NCBI GenBank assembly: GCA_011525665.1
Contig: WYAU01000031.1
Coordinates: forward strand, 1-64,000
DNA length: 64,000 bases
Source: Candidatus Brocadia sp.
GTDB taxonomy: Bacteria; Planctomycetota; Brocadiia; Brocadiales; Brocadiaceae
Direction of reading: 5' to 3'
The translations under genes were made by a program, and so were the position numbers. Position 1 is the first letter of the stretch. Every line of letters begins with the position of its first letter. The notes under the pieces are model-generated. The model saw nothing but the letters and a program-made list of their open reading frames with translations. It ran no database searches and was not told where the DNA came from. Positions 1 through 10,160 of this stretch are shown here, one piece after another.

Positions 1-300
1 AAAGTTCCATGGAAATAAAATCGTGAAAACCAAGATTTTGCAGGCTATTCCGGCTATACCAACCTCACTTCCCTTACGGAGGGCTGGTTAGCTGGTGTTT
101 GCTCTATTTTTCACGCAACTTATGTGTTATTAAACGATAAAGGAATTTTGTAACAGTTTGGTTTTTTGAAAAACTTCTGTAACGAGACGATTTTCTTACC
201 CCTGTGGAGGCATTTCATGAATTGCCTCCACATAAAATTGATGCAAAGGCATTTTTCAACTATTGACATTTTCAAAAAAATTTTTACCGGATAGACATTC
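1..300. other. Left edge, no gene seen
   Basis: No convincing reading frame, RNA gene or terminator is visible. The open frame antisense to 120-392 has no recognisable protein content. A TTGACA hexamer at 263-268 could be a -35 box, but no good -10 box follows at normal spacing. Confidence 0.5.
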
Positions 301-954
301 ATGAGCCATGACCGCCCGCAAAAGTGCATGAAAATATATTGCCCTTCCGTAATCCCTCGTTTGGCTGAGCGCTTACGGGGAAGTCTCGTCAAGGGAGGGA
401 AAGTTTCCCCGCATCGCGCGGGAGGTGGTCAGGGTGGGGGATATATTCGTGCCAATACGGTTACGTCTTTTGCCTGTCTTGTCTTGGTATTCCTTTTTCC
501 TGTGTTTGCCGTGAATTGCGGCTATTCTTCACGGTCATTGCTCCGGTCCAATGTCCGGAGTATCTATGTCCCGATTTTTGACAATAATACCTTTCGGAGG
601 GGGTATGAGTTTGACCTCACCAAGGCCGTCCGTGATCAGATATTACTCAGAACGCGTCTTGACATTGTAGACAAGGATGAGGCAGATTCCATCTTGTTTG
701 GGAAGATAACGAGTGTCGATGAAAATGTACTGATTGAAGACAGGGAGGATAATATCGTGGAAAGCCGGGTTATGGTTGCCATTGAAATCCGGTGGGTGGA
801 TAAAAGAACAGGACGGACTATCCTTGAACGGAAAAATATAAGACGGCCGGCGGAGTTTATCGTTCTCAGAAATGAAACGCTCACCTCTTCCCGGAATGAG
901 GCGTTTGTGAAAATCGCGCAGGGCATCGTTGATGCAATGGAAGAGGACTGGTAA
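301..954 (+). CDS. lptE: LptE-like LPS-assembly lipoprotein
   Basis: Probable outer-membrane lipoprotein of the LptE family, the partner of the LptD barrel that places LPS in the outer leaflet. A hydrophobic stretch ending in a lipobox-like AVNC/GYSS precedes the family-typical segment SIYVPIFDNNTFRRGYEFD. The C-terminal half (SILFGKITSVDENVL, then IRWVDKRTGRTILE) fits the LptE fold. The start is uncertain. The ATG at 301 or 328 would put about 50 odd, basic, low-complexity residues before the signal sequence. The codon best placed for a normal signal peptide is an ATT at 445, just after a G-rich stretch. It lies upstream of folP on the same strand with a gap of about 145 bases. The family call is good; the 5' end is not settled. 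Confidence 0.72.
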   Translation: MSHDRPQKCMKIYCPSVIPRLAERLRGSLVKGGKVSPHRAGGGQGGGYIRANTVTSFACLVLVFLFPVFAVNCGYSSRSLLRSNVRSIYVPIFDNNTFRRGYEFDLTKAVRDQILLRTRLDIVDKDEADSILFGKITSVDENVLIEDREDNIVESRVMVAIEIRWVDKRTGRTILERKNIRRPAEFIVLRNETLTSSRNEAFVKIAQGIVDAMEEDW

Positions 955-1098
955 TACAGTATGAAAATTCAGGGGAAGGGATTGGCGCAACCATCGGTAA
1001 AAATTTAATGAAGTAAGCTGGAAGCCGAAGGCGGATGGCAATGGAAATCTGTCATTGCCCGTCTGCTGTTAATTGCCAGCGGCTTATCTTTAATTCAG

Positions 1099-2001
1099 AT
1101 GAACACGAATTTATACGAATACGAACAAAAAACGGGGGATAGCGCGGATAATTTTAAAAGAAGGATTTTTGATGTGCCTTATCCCCACGGCACACTGCAT
1201 CTCGGGAGTAAAACCTATGTCATGGGAATCCTGAATGTTACCCCGGATTCGTTTTATGATGGCAAAAGGTATAACACCCTGGAAAATGCCATTGACCGTG
1301 CGCTCAAAATGGCAGAGGAAGGCGCGGATATTATTGATGTTGGCGGCGAATCTACGAGGCCAGGTGCATATCCCGTATCGGAGGCAGAAGAGATAAAGAG
1401 GGTAATTCCTGTTATTAAAGTATTATCGGAGCAGGTGCGAAAGCCCATTTCCATAGATACGTATAAGGCAATAGTGGCAAAAAAAGCAATTGATGCGGGG
1501 GCATCCATTATCAATGACATTGGCGGACTGCTTATGGATAAGGAGATGGCAGAAATTGCCGCAGAGTCGAAGGTGCCTCTTGTTATTATGCATAAAAAAG
1601 GCACACCCAGAACAATGCAGAAATATCCCATACGGAAAAATGTAGTGTCGGAAATACTCTCTTCTCTCAGGAAATCCGTCTCCCTTGCGCTGAATGCTGG
1701 CATACAGGAGGACAGAATTATTCTGGACCCCGGCATTGGTTTCGGCAAGACCGCTCAGCATAATCTGGAAATCCTGAAGCGGCTGGATGAGTTTCGAAGC
1801 ATGGGGTTTCCCCTCTTGCTCGGCACATCACGAAAAAAGTTTATTGGGACTATTTTGAATCTTTCCGCGCGGGAAAGTTTATATGGAACGCTTGCTACCC
1901 TTGCCGTTGCAGTTATGAATGGAGCCCACATTGTGCGGGTTCATGACGTACGCGAAGCCGTTCAGGTGGTAACGGTGTGTGATGCAATCAGGAATAGTTG
2001 A
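1099..2001 (+). CDS. folP: Dihydropteroate synthase
   Basis: Condenses 6-hydroxymethyl-dihydropterin pyrophosphate with p-aminobenzoate to give dihydropteroate in folate synthesis. The 300-residue TIM-barrel protein shows the standard motifs in order: GILNVTPDSFYDG (about 43), DVGGESTRPGA (about 81), IDTYKA, NDIGG, LDPGIGFGKT (about 209), GTSRKKFIG, and the terminal RVHDV. Length is usual, with an N-terminal tail of about 30 residues. Its TGA overlaps the ATG of the next gene by one base, so it is probably translationally coupled to the diadenylate cyclase gene. The same folP-dacA-ybbR order is common in bacteria. Confidence 0.96.
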   Translation: MNTNLYEYEQKTGDSADNFKRRIFDVPYPHGTLHLGSKTYVMGILNVTPDSFYDGKRYNTLENAIDRALKMAEEGADIIDVGGESTRPGAYPVSEAEEIKRVIPVIKVLSEQVRKPISIDTYKAIVAKKAIDAGASIINDIGGLLMDKEMAEIAAESKVPLVIMHKKGTPRTMQKYPIRKNVVSEILSSLRKSVSLALNAGIQEDRIILDPGIGFGKTAQHNLEILKRLDEFRSMGFPLLLGTSRKKFIGTILNLSARESLYGTLATLAVAVMNGAHIVRVHDVREAVQVVTVCDAIRNS

Positions 2002-2819
2002 TGCAAGAAAGCATATCTGATTTATTCAACAACATAAATGTCTGGATGATCGGCAGGTCTCTGGGTGAGATATTCCTCATCTACATGGTGGTCTATGTTG
2101 TTTTAAGAATCATGCAGGGTACCAGCGGGACGAGCATTTTAAGAGGTCTGGCATTTATTATCGTTCTGATTTCCATTGGCGTTCTATTCTTTGTGCGAAA
2201 ATTGCAACTCTATACGATTGACTGGCTGATGACAGAGTTTGTCCCCGTCTTTATCATTCCCATTATCATCCTTTTTCAACCCGAGTTCCGGCGCGCGTTG
2301 CTCAAACTCGGTCAGAACCCCGTTTTCCGTATATTTTTAAAATCTGAATATCAGGTGACCAATGAAATCATCAAGGCTGTCGAAATTCTCTCCAAAAACA
2401 AAATTGGAGCATTGATCGCCTTAGAAAGAGAAATTGGGCTGGATAATATTGTGGAGACGGGAACGAAGCTCAATGCGGACGTATCGAGCGAACTGCTTAC
2501 TACCATATTCTGGCCCGGCTCTCCCTTGCATGACGGCGCCGTTATTATCCAGGAGCAGAAGATAAGCGCCGCCCGCTGCTTGCTTCCGCTTACGGAAAAG
2601 GCAGAAGTGTCAAAAAATCTTGGGACACGGCATCGCGCAGGTATTGGCCTCACGGAAGAAACCGATGCTATGGTGATCATCGTATCAGAACAAACCGGTA
2701 CGATTTCCACCGGGTTTAAAGGGGCGTTGAACCGGAACGTCGATGAAAAAGGATTGAAAAAGATACTCGACGAACTATCCACCGAACGGTTTGGAGTCGC
2801 AAGGAGTTCCCAGATATGA
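2001..2819 (+). CDS. dacA: Diadenylate cyclase (CdaA/DacA type)
   Basis: Membrane-bound enzyme that makes the second messenger c-di-AMP from two ATP. About three hydrophobic segments fill the first 90 residues. The DisA_N catalytic domain follows, with the signature DGAVII (about 173) and RHRAGIGLTEETDA (about 208). The ATG at 2001 overlaps the folP stop (TGATG), and it is preferred over the TTG one codon upstream. Its own stop overlaps the next ATG (ATGA). The downstream YbbR protein is its usual regulator, so folP, dacA, the ybbR gene and pdxJ read as one transcription unit. Confidence 0.95.
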   Translation: MQESISDLFNNINVWMIGRSLGEIFLIYMVVYVVLRIMQGTSGTSILRGLAFIIVLISIGVLFFVRKLQLYTIDWLMTEFVPVFIIPIIILFQPEFRRALLKLGQNPVFRIFLKSEYQVTNEIIKAVEILSKNKIGALIALEREIGLDNIVETGTKLNADVSSELLTTIFWPGSPLHDGAVIIQEQKISAARCLLPLTEKAEVSKNLGTRHRAGIGLTEETDAMVIIVSEQTGTISTGFKGALNRNVDEKGLKKILDELSTERFGVARSSQI

Positions 2820-3820
2820 TCAAAGAGATATTTACCGGCAATATCCTTACAAAGCTTATGGCATTGGTTATGGCGGTTGCCCTCTGGTTATACGCGATCA
2901 ACCGGCATACGGGCGATTTAACGGCGATGGTCAACCTCAGTGTTTTTGTCCCTGAAGGTATTACCGTACTCGAACAGAGCGCGGAGGAAATTACCGTACA
3001 TCTGCGGGGACCGCAAAATGTGATTGACACGGTTGAAGGTATGATAAAAGACCGAAAATTTATGGCCAAGTATGCCGTACAGGAATCTCCGAATATGATT
3101 GAAGATCAGATCAAACAAACGATCTTTATCACGAGGGAACACCTGGATCTGCCAAGCGCCGTTAAATTGGTTTCCGTCTATCCCGATAAGATCGATATAG
3201 TCCTTGGTAAACTGCAAAAGAGACGATTAAAGGTTAATTTACAGAAAAAAGGGGAACCGGCTATCGGGTACGTTGTCGCAAACGAATTTGTGTTTCCCGG
3301 AGAAGTGGAGGTAACGGGGCCCTTAAACGCCCTGAAAGAGGCCTCTTTTATTAATACGGTTCCTGTTGATATCGGTGGTATTACCGGAGAGCAGAACCGC
3401 ACTTTTCCCTGGAGGATCGAAATAGACCAGAAGGTAATAATCAAACGCGGCGATAAAAACATTGCCGTGCCGGTCGTATGCAATGAGGACGTACGGGTAT
3501 GGTTACAGATCGTTGAGCAGCAAGATACGAGGTTGTTTGAGAAAATAAAGATAAAGATCATAGGGCCTGCGGAGTATCCTTACACAATTAAACTGCAGGA
3601 TGAATTTGCCAACGTGCGGGTAAAGGGCCCGAAGCTTTTCCTTGATAAATTAAACGCTGAAGATATCGTATTATATATTGACGTTACTTCACTGAAACCA
3701 CCGGGACCCTATAAACAACCGGTAAAAAGTGTCCTCCCGAAAAGCATTGAACTTGTTGATAAATTACCGGAGGTACACTTGGACATTCGTGAAACCACAC
3801 GTTCTGCGGAGGTTAAATGA
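2816..3820 (+). CDS. cdaR: YbbR-domain protein, CdaR-like
   Basis: Predicted regulator of the upstream diadenylate cyclase. One N-terminal membrane anchor ([18 protein letters not shown], about 12-29) is followed by an extracytoplasmic part built of YbbR repeats. Recurrent strand patterns such as [10 protein letters not shown] (about 160) and [13 protein letters not shown] (about 270) mark the repeats. In Firmicutes, CdaR binds and modulates CdaA; that role is transferred here from family and position. The ATG at 2816 overlaps the dacA stop, and its stop overlaps the pdxJ start, both as ATGA. Confidence 0.85.
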   Translation: MIKEIFTGNILTKLMALVMAVALWLYAINRHTGDLTAMVNLSVFVPEGITVLEQSAEEITVHLRGPQNVIDTVEGMIKDRKFMAKYAVQESPNMIEDQIKQTIFITREHLDLPSAVKLVSVYPDKIDIVLGKLQKRRLKVNLQKKGEPAIGYVVANEFVFPGEVEVTGPLNALKEASFINTVPVDIGGITGEQNRTFPWRIEIDQKVIIKRGDKNIAVPVVCNEDVRVWLQIVEQQDTRLFEKIKIKIIGPAEYPYTIKLQDEFANVRVKGPKLFLDKLNAEDIVLYIDVTSLKPPGPYKQPVKSVLPKSIELVDKLPEVHLDIRETTRSAEVK

Positions 3821-4554
3821 TAAAGTTAGGAGTAAATATAGACCACGTCGCTACAATACGGCAGGCGAGGAGGACGTTTGAACCCGACCCGGTGACGGCA
3901 GCTCCTCTGGCAATCCTCGGTGGTGCTGATATTATTACCGCTCATCTGAGAGAGGATCGGAGGCATATACAGGACCGTGATGTGAAATTGCTCCGGGAAA
4001 CGGTGTTTACCAAGTTCAATCTGGAGATGTCTGTAACCCGGGAGATCGTAGATATTGCGCGTGAAACAAAACCGGAGCAGGTAACCCTTGTGCCGGAGAA
4101 AAGACAGGAAGTCACCACAGAGGGAGGGCTGGACGTTGTTTCTCAAAAAGGGGTGGTTGCGGATGTCGTCAAAAGATTCAGGGATGACGGCATCCTCGTT
4201 AGTATTTTTATCGATCCGGAAGAAGATCAGATAACTGCTGCAGGGGATGCTGGTGTGCAGTATATTGAACTGCATACGGGAAATTATGCTCTTGCACGAG
4301 ATGATATTTCCCTGGGTAAAATGATTGAGAAACTTCAACGGGGTATGGAGGTTGCCCGCAAAATGGGATTGCGGGTAAATGCGGGGCACGGTCTGACGTA
4401 CCAGAATGTCGGTTTGCTCGTGGAATCCCTGGACATTGAAGAATTGCATATCGGGCACAGTATTGTGTCACGAGCGGTTTTTGTCGGAATCCAGAGGGCC
4501 GTTTCAGAAATGAAGGAATTGATTTTCCGCCATTACCTGGCGAGGAAATCTTAG
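3817..4554 (+). CDS. pdxJ: Pyridoxine 5'-phosphate synthase
   Basis: Makes pyridoxine 5'-phosphate from 1-deoxyxylulose 5-phosphate and 3-amino-2-oxopropyl phosphate, the last step of the DXP-dependent vitamin B6 route. The N-terminus [18 protein letters not shown] is diagnostic, followed by [16 protein letters not shown] (about 36), [27 protein letters not shown] and HTGNYA. The C-terminal [12 protein letters not shown] and [16 protein letters not shown] complete the barrel. At 245 residues it is full length. It is translationally coupled to the ybbR gene. Confidence 0.97.
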   Translation: MIKLGVNIDHVATIRQARRTFEPDPVTAAPLAILGGADIITAHLREDRRHIQDRDVKLLRETVFTKFNLEMSVTREIVDIARETKPEQVTLVPEKRQEVTTEGGLDVVSQKGVVADVVKRFRDDGILVSIFIDPEEDQITAAGDAGVQYIELHTGNYALARDDISLGKMIEKLQRGMEVARKMGLRVNAGHGLTYQNVGLLVESLDIEELHIGHSIVSRAVFVGIQRAVSEMKELIFRHYLARKS

Positions 4555-4959
4555 ATCAATAAAGAAAATGAAGGAAAACCGCATATTCACAGATTACGCA
4601 GAAAGATCACCAGGGATCAGGATAAATTTATGATTGGGCATGAGAAATCAATCCGGTGTCAAAAAGATACGGCTCCGCACGGCCAGGGTTCGTTTCTGCC
4701 GATTCTGGAAGCATTCCTGAAATAGCGTGCACTTCATGATTGTTTTGCAACAGTGTCAGTACCGACTCCGGACACTGCATACACACATTCCTCAGCAAGA
4801 AAGCCGCTGTCAGTTTTAAGTTTTTCGATAATAAGAGGGATGGCAGGCCTTAACCGCATTTCACGCGACAATGCTCCCCGCCAAGGGTTTCCCTTCATCT
4901 CACCGGGTTATTCTCGTAATCTTTTATTTCTCCTTGACTGAAAAATGTAAGAGGGTATT
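4555..4959. other. Intergenic, no gene supported
   Basis: About 400 bases between pdxJ and the RND operon. A short open frame (4753-4941) has no protein-like composition. I see no clear promoter, terminator or RNA; the region must hold the promoter of the efflux genes. Confidence 0.5.
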
Positions 4960-6102
4960 ATGTGTGTAAGTAATAACGTACATGAGAATTTCTTTTTTTC
5001 TGGTAAGACAGACATGTTAAAGAAAATAGGCAGTCTTGGGGTAATTATTATCGTTTCGCTCTGGTATGATTTTTCCCTCATGGGGATGAAAGATACTCAC
5101 ATGCCTCCCGCAAAGGTGGTTGTATCGGAGGTCATGTCCGGTATGATAATTCCGGAAGCAGAATTTGTTGGAACGGTCTGTTACCCGCAGATTTCAGACG
5201 TTGCTTCGGAGGTGAGCGGCAAGATCGATAGCGTAAATTTTGAAGAAGGCGACCGGGTTAATAAGGGTCACGTGCTGGTAAAAATCAACTCGGACCTGCT
5301 CAGAAAAGACATCCAAACGAGGAAGGCGCTGTATGAACAGGTCTCTTTGGATCTGGAACTGGCCCGTCGTGACCTTAACAGGATAGAAAGGCTTTACCGT
5401 GAAGAAGCCGTTGCAGAGCAGGTGTATGATGAACACCGGTTCCGGGTAGCCGGTCTGGAAAAAAAATCCGCATCGATGAGGACTGAAATCGGGAGGCTTG
5501 GCGTGGAGTTCAGGAAAAAGACCGTCAGGGCGCCTTTTGACGGCGTAATTACAAAAAAATTTATTGATGTTGGTGAGTGGGTATCAGCCGGCACGACAGT
5601 GGCTACCGTTGCCAGGGATGATGCCGTGGATGTTCTTTTTCATGTTCCTGAGGATGTATTAGCATCGGTTACTCAGGGAAAAGTCACAGAGGTAAATGCC
5701 GGGAGAACCACGTTAACGGGAAAGGTATTTTCAATTATACCGCAAGGGCACATTCCAACGAGGACATTTCCTGTAAAAATCCGGGTGAGAAATTCTGCAT
5801 CGCTTGTGGCGGGTATGGAGGCAAGGGCAATGTTTCCCCGGGGGCCGGGAATAAAGACCCTGATTGTGGAAAGAGATGCCGTTGTCAGTGCATTCGGAGA
5901 AAATAGTGTATTTGCCTGTGCGGACTCACGTGTAAAGATGATTCCGGTAAGGGTGACGGGATACAGCGGCATAATGGCCGGAGTGGAGGCATCTGGACTG
6001 GAGGAAGGGATGAAGGTTGTGGTCAAAGGAAATGAAAGGCTTCAGGATGGCCAGGTGATTGAAATACTCTCCGCTGATACCGGTTTTCAGACGGATCGGT
6101 AA
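4960..6102 (+). CDS. RND efflux periplasmic adaptor (membrane fusion protein)
   Basis: Adaptor of the HlyD/AcrA family linking an inner-membrane RND pump to an outer-membrane channel. A signal anchor (GSLGVIIIVSLWYDF) lies near residue 24. The lipoyl halves are visible around EVSGKIDSVNFEEGDRVNKG (about 86) and VRAPFDGVITKKFIDVGEWV (about 188), with a coiled-coil hairpin between them and a beta-barrel after. The ATG at 4960 has GAGGG four bases upstream; the ATG at 5014 is the alternative and gives a shorter cytoplasmic tail. It is 40 bases upstream of the pump gene. No TolC-like channel is encoded nearby. Confidence 0.9.
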   Translation: MCVSNNVHENFFFSGKTDMLKKIGSLGVIIIVSLWYDFSLMGMKDTHMPPAKVVVSEVMSGMIIPEAEFVGTVCYPQISDVASEVSGKIDSVNFEEGDRVNKGHVLVKINSDLLRKDIQTRKALYEQVSLDLELARRDLNRIERLYREEAVAEQVYDEHRFRVAGLEKKSASMRTEIGRLGVEFRKKTVRAPFDGVITKKFIDVGEWVSAGTTVATVARDDAVDVLFHVPEDVLASVTQGKVTEVNAGRTTLTGKVFSIIPQGHIPTRTFPVKIRVRNSASLVAGMEARAMFPRGPGIKTLIVERDAVVSAFGENSVFACADSRVKMIPVRVTGYSGIMAGVEASGLEEGMKVVVKGNERLQDGQVIEILSADTGFQTDR

Positions 6103-6142
6103 AGATTTTTCGGGATGTATATGACTGCAGAAGGGTGGAAAT

Positions 6143-9100
6143 TTGGACATCGTTAAGTTTTCCTTAAGGAAACCGGTTACTATTATTGTTGGCGTTATCT
6201 TTGTGGTGCTTTTTGGCATCATCGGGCTGCGGACTATGCCTTATCAGCTAACTCCATCGGTTATTGAGCCCGAGATTACCGTCACTACCACGTGGACGGG
6301 CGCCACGCCTTATGAGATTGAACGCGAGATCATTGAAGAGCAGGAAAAAGTGTTAAAAGGGGTGCGGGGACTTACGAAAATGGAGAGTGAATCCTTCAAT
6401 GGTATCGGAATGATTACCCTGAAATTCAAGATCGAGATCAGTTTGGACGATGCACTATTACGGGTATCAAACAAACTTAACGAAGTCCCGTCCTATCCTG
6501 AAAACGTTGACAAACCAATAATCAGTGCAACTGGCGCATCCGCTCCTCCCGTGATATGGGTGGTGTTAAAAACTACCGATGAAAATCCGTCCTCTGCCTT
6601 TGCCTATAAAACGTATTTTGAAAATGAAGTCAGGCAGTATCTTGACAGGGTGGAAGGCGTTGCAGATCTCTATATCCGCGGCGGCAGGGAAAGGGAGATG
6701 CACATCGTTGTAAAAGCTGATAAACTGGCAGCCTATGGCCTTACCGTAGGAGAGTTGATACATATCCTGCAGTCGGAAAATATCAATATATCAGCCGGGA
6801 ACATGGGGGTCGGAAGGAGGGATTACCGGATAAGAACCGTGGGGGAGTTCAACTCCGAAAGGGAAATAGAAAATATCGTCATCAGGTCAACGGGGCAGGA
6901 ACGTGTATTGCTTTCAGACCTGGCCAGCGTAAGTTTTGGATATGAAAAACTGACAGAGGCGATGATTCATAACGGAAAAGAAGGTATTGCTATTGGTATA
7001 AAACCGGAACCGGGAACGAATATCCTGGATTTAACCAACAAAATAGACGCCGTGGTCAATTGGTTGAACAATGAAAAACTCAAAGAAGAAAAAATATATC
7101 TGGACTGGGTTTATGACCAGAGACCTTACATAAATGGAGCAATTCAGCTCGTCAAAGAAAATATCCTCTATGGCGGACTGCTGGCCAGTATTGTTCTGCT
7201 TATCTTTCTTGGGAGCATTTCACCAACACTGATTATTGCCGTATCAATACCCATCAGCATCATTGGCGCATTTATTTTCATGAGCGCCTTCGGCAGGAAT
7301 CTGAATGTTGTGAGTCTTGCCGGGATCTCATTTTCCGTTGGCATGGTTGTGGACAACGCCATTGTGGTGCTGGAAAATATTGACCGGCACCGGGGGATGG
7401 GCAGGTCGGCCATCGATGCCGCCTATCATGGCGCAAAAGAGGTCTGGGGCGCAATACTGGCGTCCACCCTTACCACCGTTGCGGTCTTTCTGCCGGTGAT
7501 CTTTGTGCAGGAAGAGGCAGGGCAGTTATTCAGAGATATTGCCTTAGCAATTACTTTTTCTATAACCTTGAGCCTGTTTGTTTCCCTCTTTGTCATTCCC
7601 ATGTTGTCAAACCAGTTTTTCACCCTGCAGGAAGGGAATCGATTTTCTCAAAAAAATGTATTTATGCGCTTTGCAAATGCCTGGGGCAAAAAGGCAGACG
7701 TGTTCAAAGATATTTTTGTAAAAACCGGTGCTACGATCACACATCTTTTGATGAAAATCGTGCAGTGTGTGATAAGAGACTGGAAAACCCGGCTCGTAAC
7801 CGTTCTCTCTCTCACCCTGGCATCGGTTGTGACAACAGTCTTCCTGTCACCAAAGATGGAGTATCTTCCCCAGGGTAACAGAAACATCATCATGAGCATC
7901 CTCGTTCCCCCGCCGGGCCTTTCTTACAAAGAAAGAAGGGAGATAGGAGAGCATATCCATACCTATGTCACCCCCTATATGGGGAAAGACCACAACGGCT
8001 ATCCGGGTATCAGGAATATATTCTATATTGGGGCGGAAACCATGATGGCCTTTGGCGCAATAAGCATCCACGAAGAGCGTGCGCGGGAGCTTATTCCTTT
8101 GTTTAAGCAGATAATTGATACAATCCCCGGTATGTACGGTGTGAGTTTGCAGGCAGGAATATTTGAAAAAGAGCTTGGGACGGGCAGAACTATCGATATT
8201 AATGCAAGCGGCAATGATATTCACCGTATCGTTCAGGCAGCGGGCGCTATGTTTGGCATGATAGGGAAAGAAATACCGGATGCACAGATACGGCCAAAAC
8301 CTTCTCTTGAAGTCCTTTATCCGGAAGTTAAGATAATACCCCGGAGAGACCGGCTGAAGACGGTGGGAATGGACGCAGAAGATCTGGGTATTGCCCTTGA
8401 CGTCCTCATGGACGGAAGAGAGATCGGCGATTTTAAACAGGAAGGGAAGAAAAAGATCGATCTTATCGTAAAGACGTCAGACGATGAAATGGATACCCCG
8501 GAACATCTTTACAACTCACCCCTTGCGATACCCGGTGAAAAGATAGTGCCGGTATATTCACTTTCCGAGCTTTTCAGAACAACGGGTATTACTCAAATAA
8601 GACACCTTGAAAGGATGCGCACCATCACCCTCCAAATAACGCCACCGGAAACCATTACCTTGCAGGAAGCAATGGAGTCCATAGATGACGCAATCATTCA
8701 ACCGCTCAAAAAGCAAGGCATGCTCAGGGGGGTGGATGTCACAATGACCGGTGCTGCCGATAAACTCACGGCAACAAGAAAGGCATTTCAGTGGAACTTT
8801 ATCCTTGCAGCGGTCATTACGTATCTTTTACTGTCCGCCTTGTTCGAACATTTTATCTATCCCTGTATCATCATGTTCACCATTCCGCTTGCGGCAGGGG
8901 GGGGATTTATCGGCCTGAAACTGGTCAACCTGTTCATTACCCCGCAACCCCTGGATATCCTTACCATGCTGGGCTTCGTAATACTGATTGGAGTCGTTGT
9001 CAATAATGCAATCCTCATTGTCCATCAGGCGCTTAATAATATCCGTTATTATGGAATGGACTATCGCCATGCAGTCATGGAATCAACGCGGACGCGATTA

Positions 9101-9352
9101 CGGCCAATTTATATGAGCGCAGCCACAAGCGTTTTCGGAATGCTTCCTCTTGTTATCGCACCGGGACCCGGTTCTGAGCTCTACAGGGGACTTGGAAGCG
9201 TTGTTCTTGGAGGGCTTGCCTTTTCAACCGTGTTTACCGTCTTTCTCATACCTCCGCTTCTTATGTTTGTCATACAGATAGAGAAACCCGGGAAACATGC
9301 AGATACTGATCGCGAAAACCGGCACGGCGGAATCTCAGCCGGAAAAAGTTAG
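6143..9352 (+). CDS. RND-family efflux permease
   Basis: Proton-driven inner-membrane transporter of the AcrB/HAE superfamily, 1069 residues, the normal length. The pattern is one N-terminal TM helix (KPVTIIVGVIFVVLFGIIGL), a large periplasmic loop, TM2-6 (about 335-500), a second loop and TM8-12 (about 875-1050). The TM4 region reads GMVVDNAIVVLENIDRHR, so the usual DD pair is DN here, a variant frequent in this superfamily. The likely start is a TTG at 6143 with AGGGTGG about six bases upstream; no ATG fits the family's MDIVKFSLRKPV beginning. Substrate cannot be told from sequence. It is co-directional with the adaptor and a TetR gene. Confidence 0.93.
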   Translation: MDIVKFSLRKPVTIIVGVIFVVLFGIIGLRTMPYQLTPSVIEPEITVTTTWTGATPYEIEREIIEEQEKVLKGVRGLTKMESESFNGIGMITLKFKIEISLDDALLRVSNKLNEVPSYPENVDKPIISATGASAPPVIWVVLKTTDENPSSAFAYKTYFENEVRQYLDRVEGVADLYIRGGREREMHIVVKADKLAAYGLTVGELIHILQSENINISAGNMGVGRRDYRIRTVGEFNSEREIENIVIRSTGQERVLLSDLASVSFGYEKLTEAMIHNGKEGIAIGIKPEPGTNILDLTNKIDAVVNWLNNEKLKEEKIYLDWVYDQRPYINGAIQLVKENILYGGLLASIVLLIFLGSISPTLIIAVSIPISIIGAFIFMSAFGRNLNVVSLAGISFSVGMVVDNAIVVLENIDRHRGMGRSAIDAAYHGAKEVWGAILASTLTTVAVFLPVIFVQEEAGQLFRDIALAITFSITLSLFVSLFVIPMLSNQFFTLQEGNRFSQKNVFMRFANAWGKKADVFKDIFVKTGATITHLLMKIVQCVIRDWKTRLVTVLSLTLASVVTTVFLSPKMEYLPQGNRNIIMSILVPPPGLSYKERREIGEHIHTYVTPYMGKDHNGYPGIRNIFYIGAETMMAFGAISIHEERARELIPLFKQIIDTIPGMYGVSLQAGIFEKELGTGRTIDINASGNDIHRIVQAAGAMFGMIGKEIPDAQIRPKPSLEVLYPEVKIIPRRDRLKTVGMDAEDLGIALDVLMDGREIGDFKQEGKKKIDLIVKTSDDEMDTPEHLYNSPLAIPGEKIVPVYSLSELFRTTGITQIRHLERMRTITLQITPPETITLQEAMESIDDAIIQPLKKQGMLRGVDVTMTGAADKLTATRKAFQWNFILAAVITYLLLSALFEHFIYPCIIMFTIPLAAGGGFIGLKLVNLFITPQPLDILTMLGFVILIGVVVNNAILIVHQALNNIRYYGMDYRHAVMESTRTRLRPIYMSAATSVFGMLPLVIAPGPGSELYRGLGSVVLGGLAFSTVFTVFLIPPLLMFVIQIEKPGKHADTDRENRHGGISAGKS

Positions 9353-9432
9353 GATCAGAAATTTTACAAATTATGCAGAATTAGATAGGGAAAATAAGTA
9401 CGCGATACTTTACCAGTAAACGATGCAGGCGC

Positions 9433-10017
9433 ATGATTATGAAGACAAGAGACAAAATCCTTGAAAGCGGACTAAAACTCTTCTCCCGACAAGGCTATCT
9501 CGGTGCAACCACAAAGGAGATTGCAAAGGATGCGGGTGTTGCGGAGATCACCCTTTTTCGATACTTTGTTTCAAAGGAAAAACTCTTTGAGGAAGTAATC
9601 AATACCCATTCATTCCTTCCGGCACTGAGAGGACTCCTCCCGGAGATTGCAGGGTTATCATATGAAGAAGGATTAAGGGTGATTGCAAAAAGATTTCTGG
9701 ACTCTCTCATGGAGAGAAAAGACTTAGTACGAATTATGCATTCAGAAATATACCGGTATACCGAAAAAATCCACAGGATTTACCATTCCATTATTGATGA
9801 AACAGTGAAAACCCTTGCATCCTACTTTGCGGACATGCAAAAGAAGGGAATACTGAGGACATTTGATACAGAATTAGCGGCACGGGCTTTCCTCGGGATG
9901 TTCTTTTCATACTTCGATGCCGAGAATTTTTTGTTGCTGAAAAAATACCGGCGTACCGATACGGACACGGTCGTCAGAGAATTTGTCGTAATCTTTATGA
10001 AAGGAACAGGGAAATGA
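9433..10017 (+). CDS. TetR/AcrR-family transcriptional regulator
   Basis: DNA-binding repressor, 194 residues. The N-terminal TetR helix-turn-helix is clear: KILESGLKLFSRQGYLGATT, then IAKDAGVAEITLFRYFVSKE (to about 55). The C-terminal ligand domain is helical and unassigned. It is 80 bases downstream of the RND permease on the same strand and probably controls that pump. ATG codons at 9433 and 9439 are both possible. Confidence 0.9.
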   Translation: MIMKTRDKILESGLKLFSRQGYLGATTKEIAKDAGVAEITLFRYFVSKEKLFEEVINTHSFLPALRGLLPEIAGLSYEEGLRVIAKRFLDSLMERKDLVRIMHSEIYRYTEKIHRIYHSIIDETVKTLASYFADMQKKGILRTFDTELAARAFLGMFFSYFDAENFLLLKKYRRTDTDTVVREFVVIFMKGTGK

Positions 10018-10087
10018 ATTTTTGTTTCTCCATCTACAGCCGGTTAGAAGGGGTTAAATAAAGTGAACCCATCGACATCGTAGTTTT

Positions 10088-10109
10088 GTTGGGTATGCTT
10101 TCACCCAAC
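10088..10109. repeat. Short palindromic repeat (GTTGGGT type)
   Basis: GTTGGGT and ACCCAAC are perfect 7-base arms around an 8-base loop. Related units occur at 32172-32200 (8-base arms) and as scattered GTTGGGT/GAACCCATC words near 63575-63600. It lies between the TetR gene and the convergent VOC gene. Confidence 0.55.
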
Positions 10110-10160
10110 CTGCAGACTACTCAACAACATCACGCATGTCATCAAATGAAAAAAATCATG

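Noticed and set aside
4753-4941. 62-codon frame between pdxJ and the RND genes
   Set aside because: Composition is not protein-like and there is no ribosome site.
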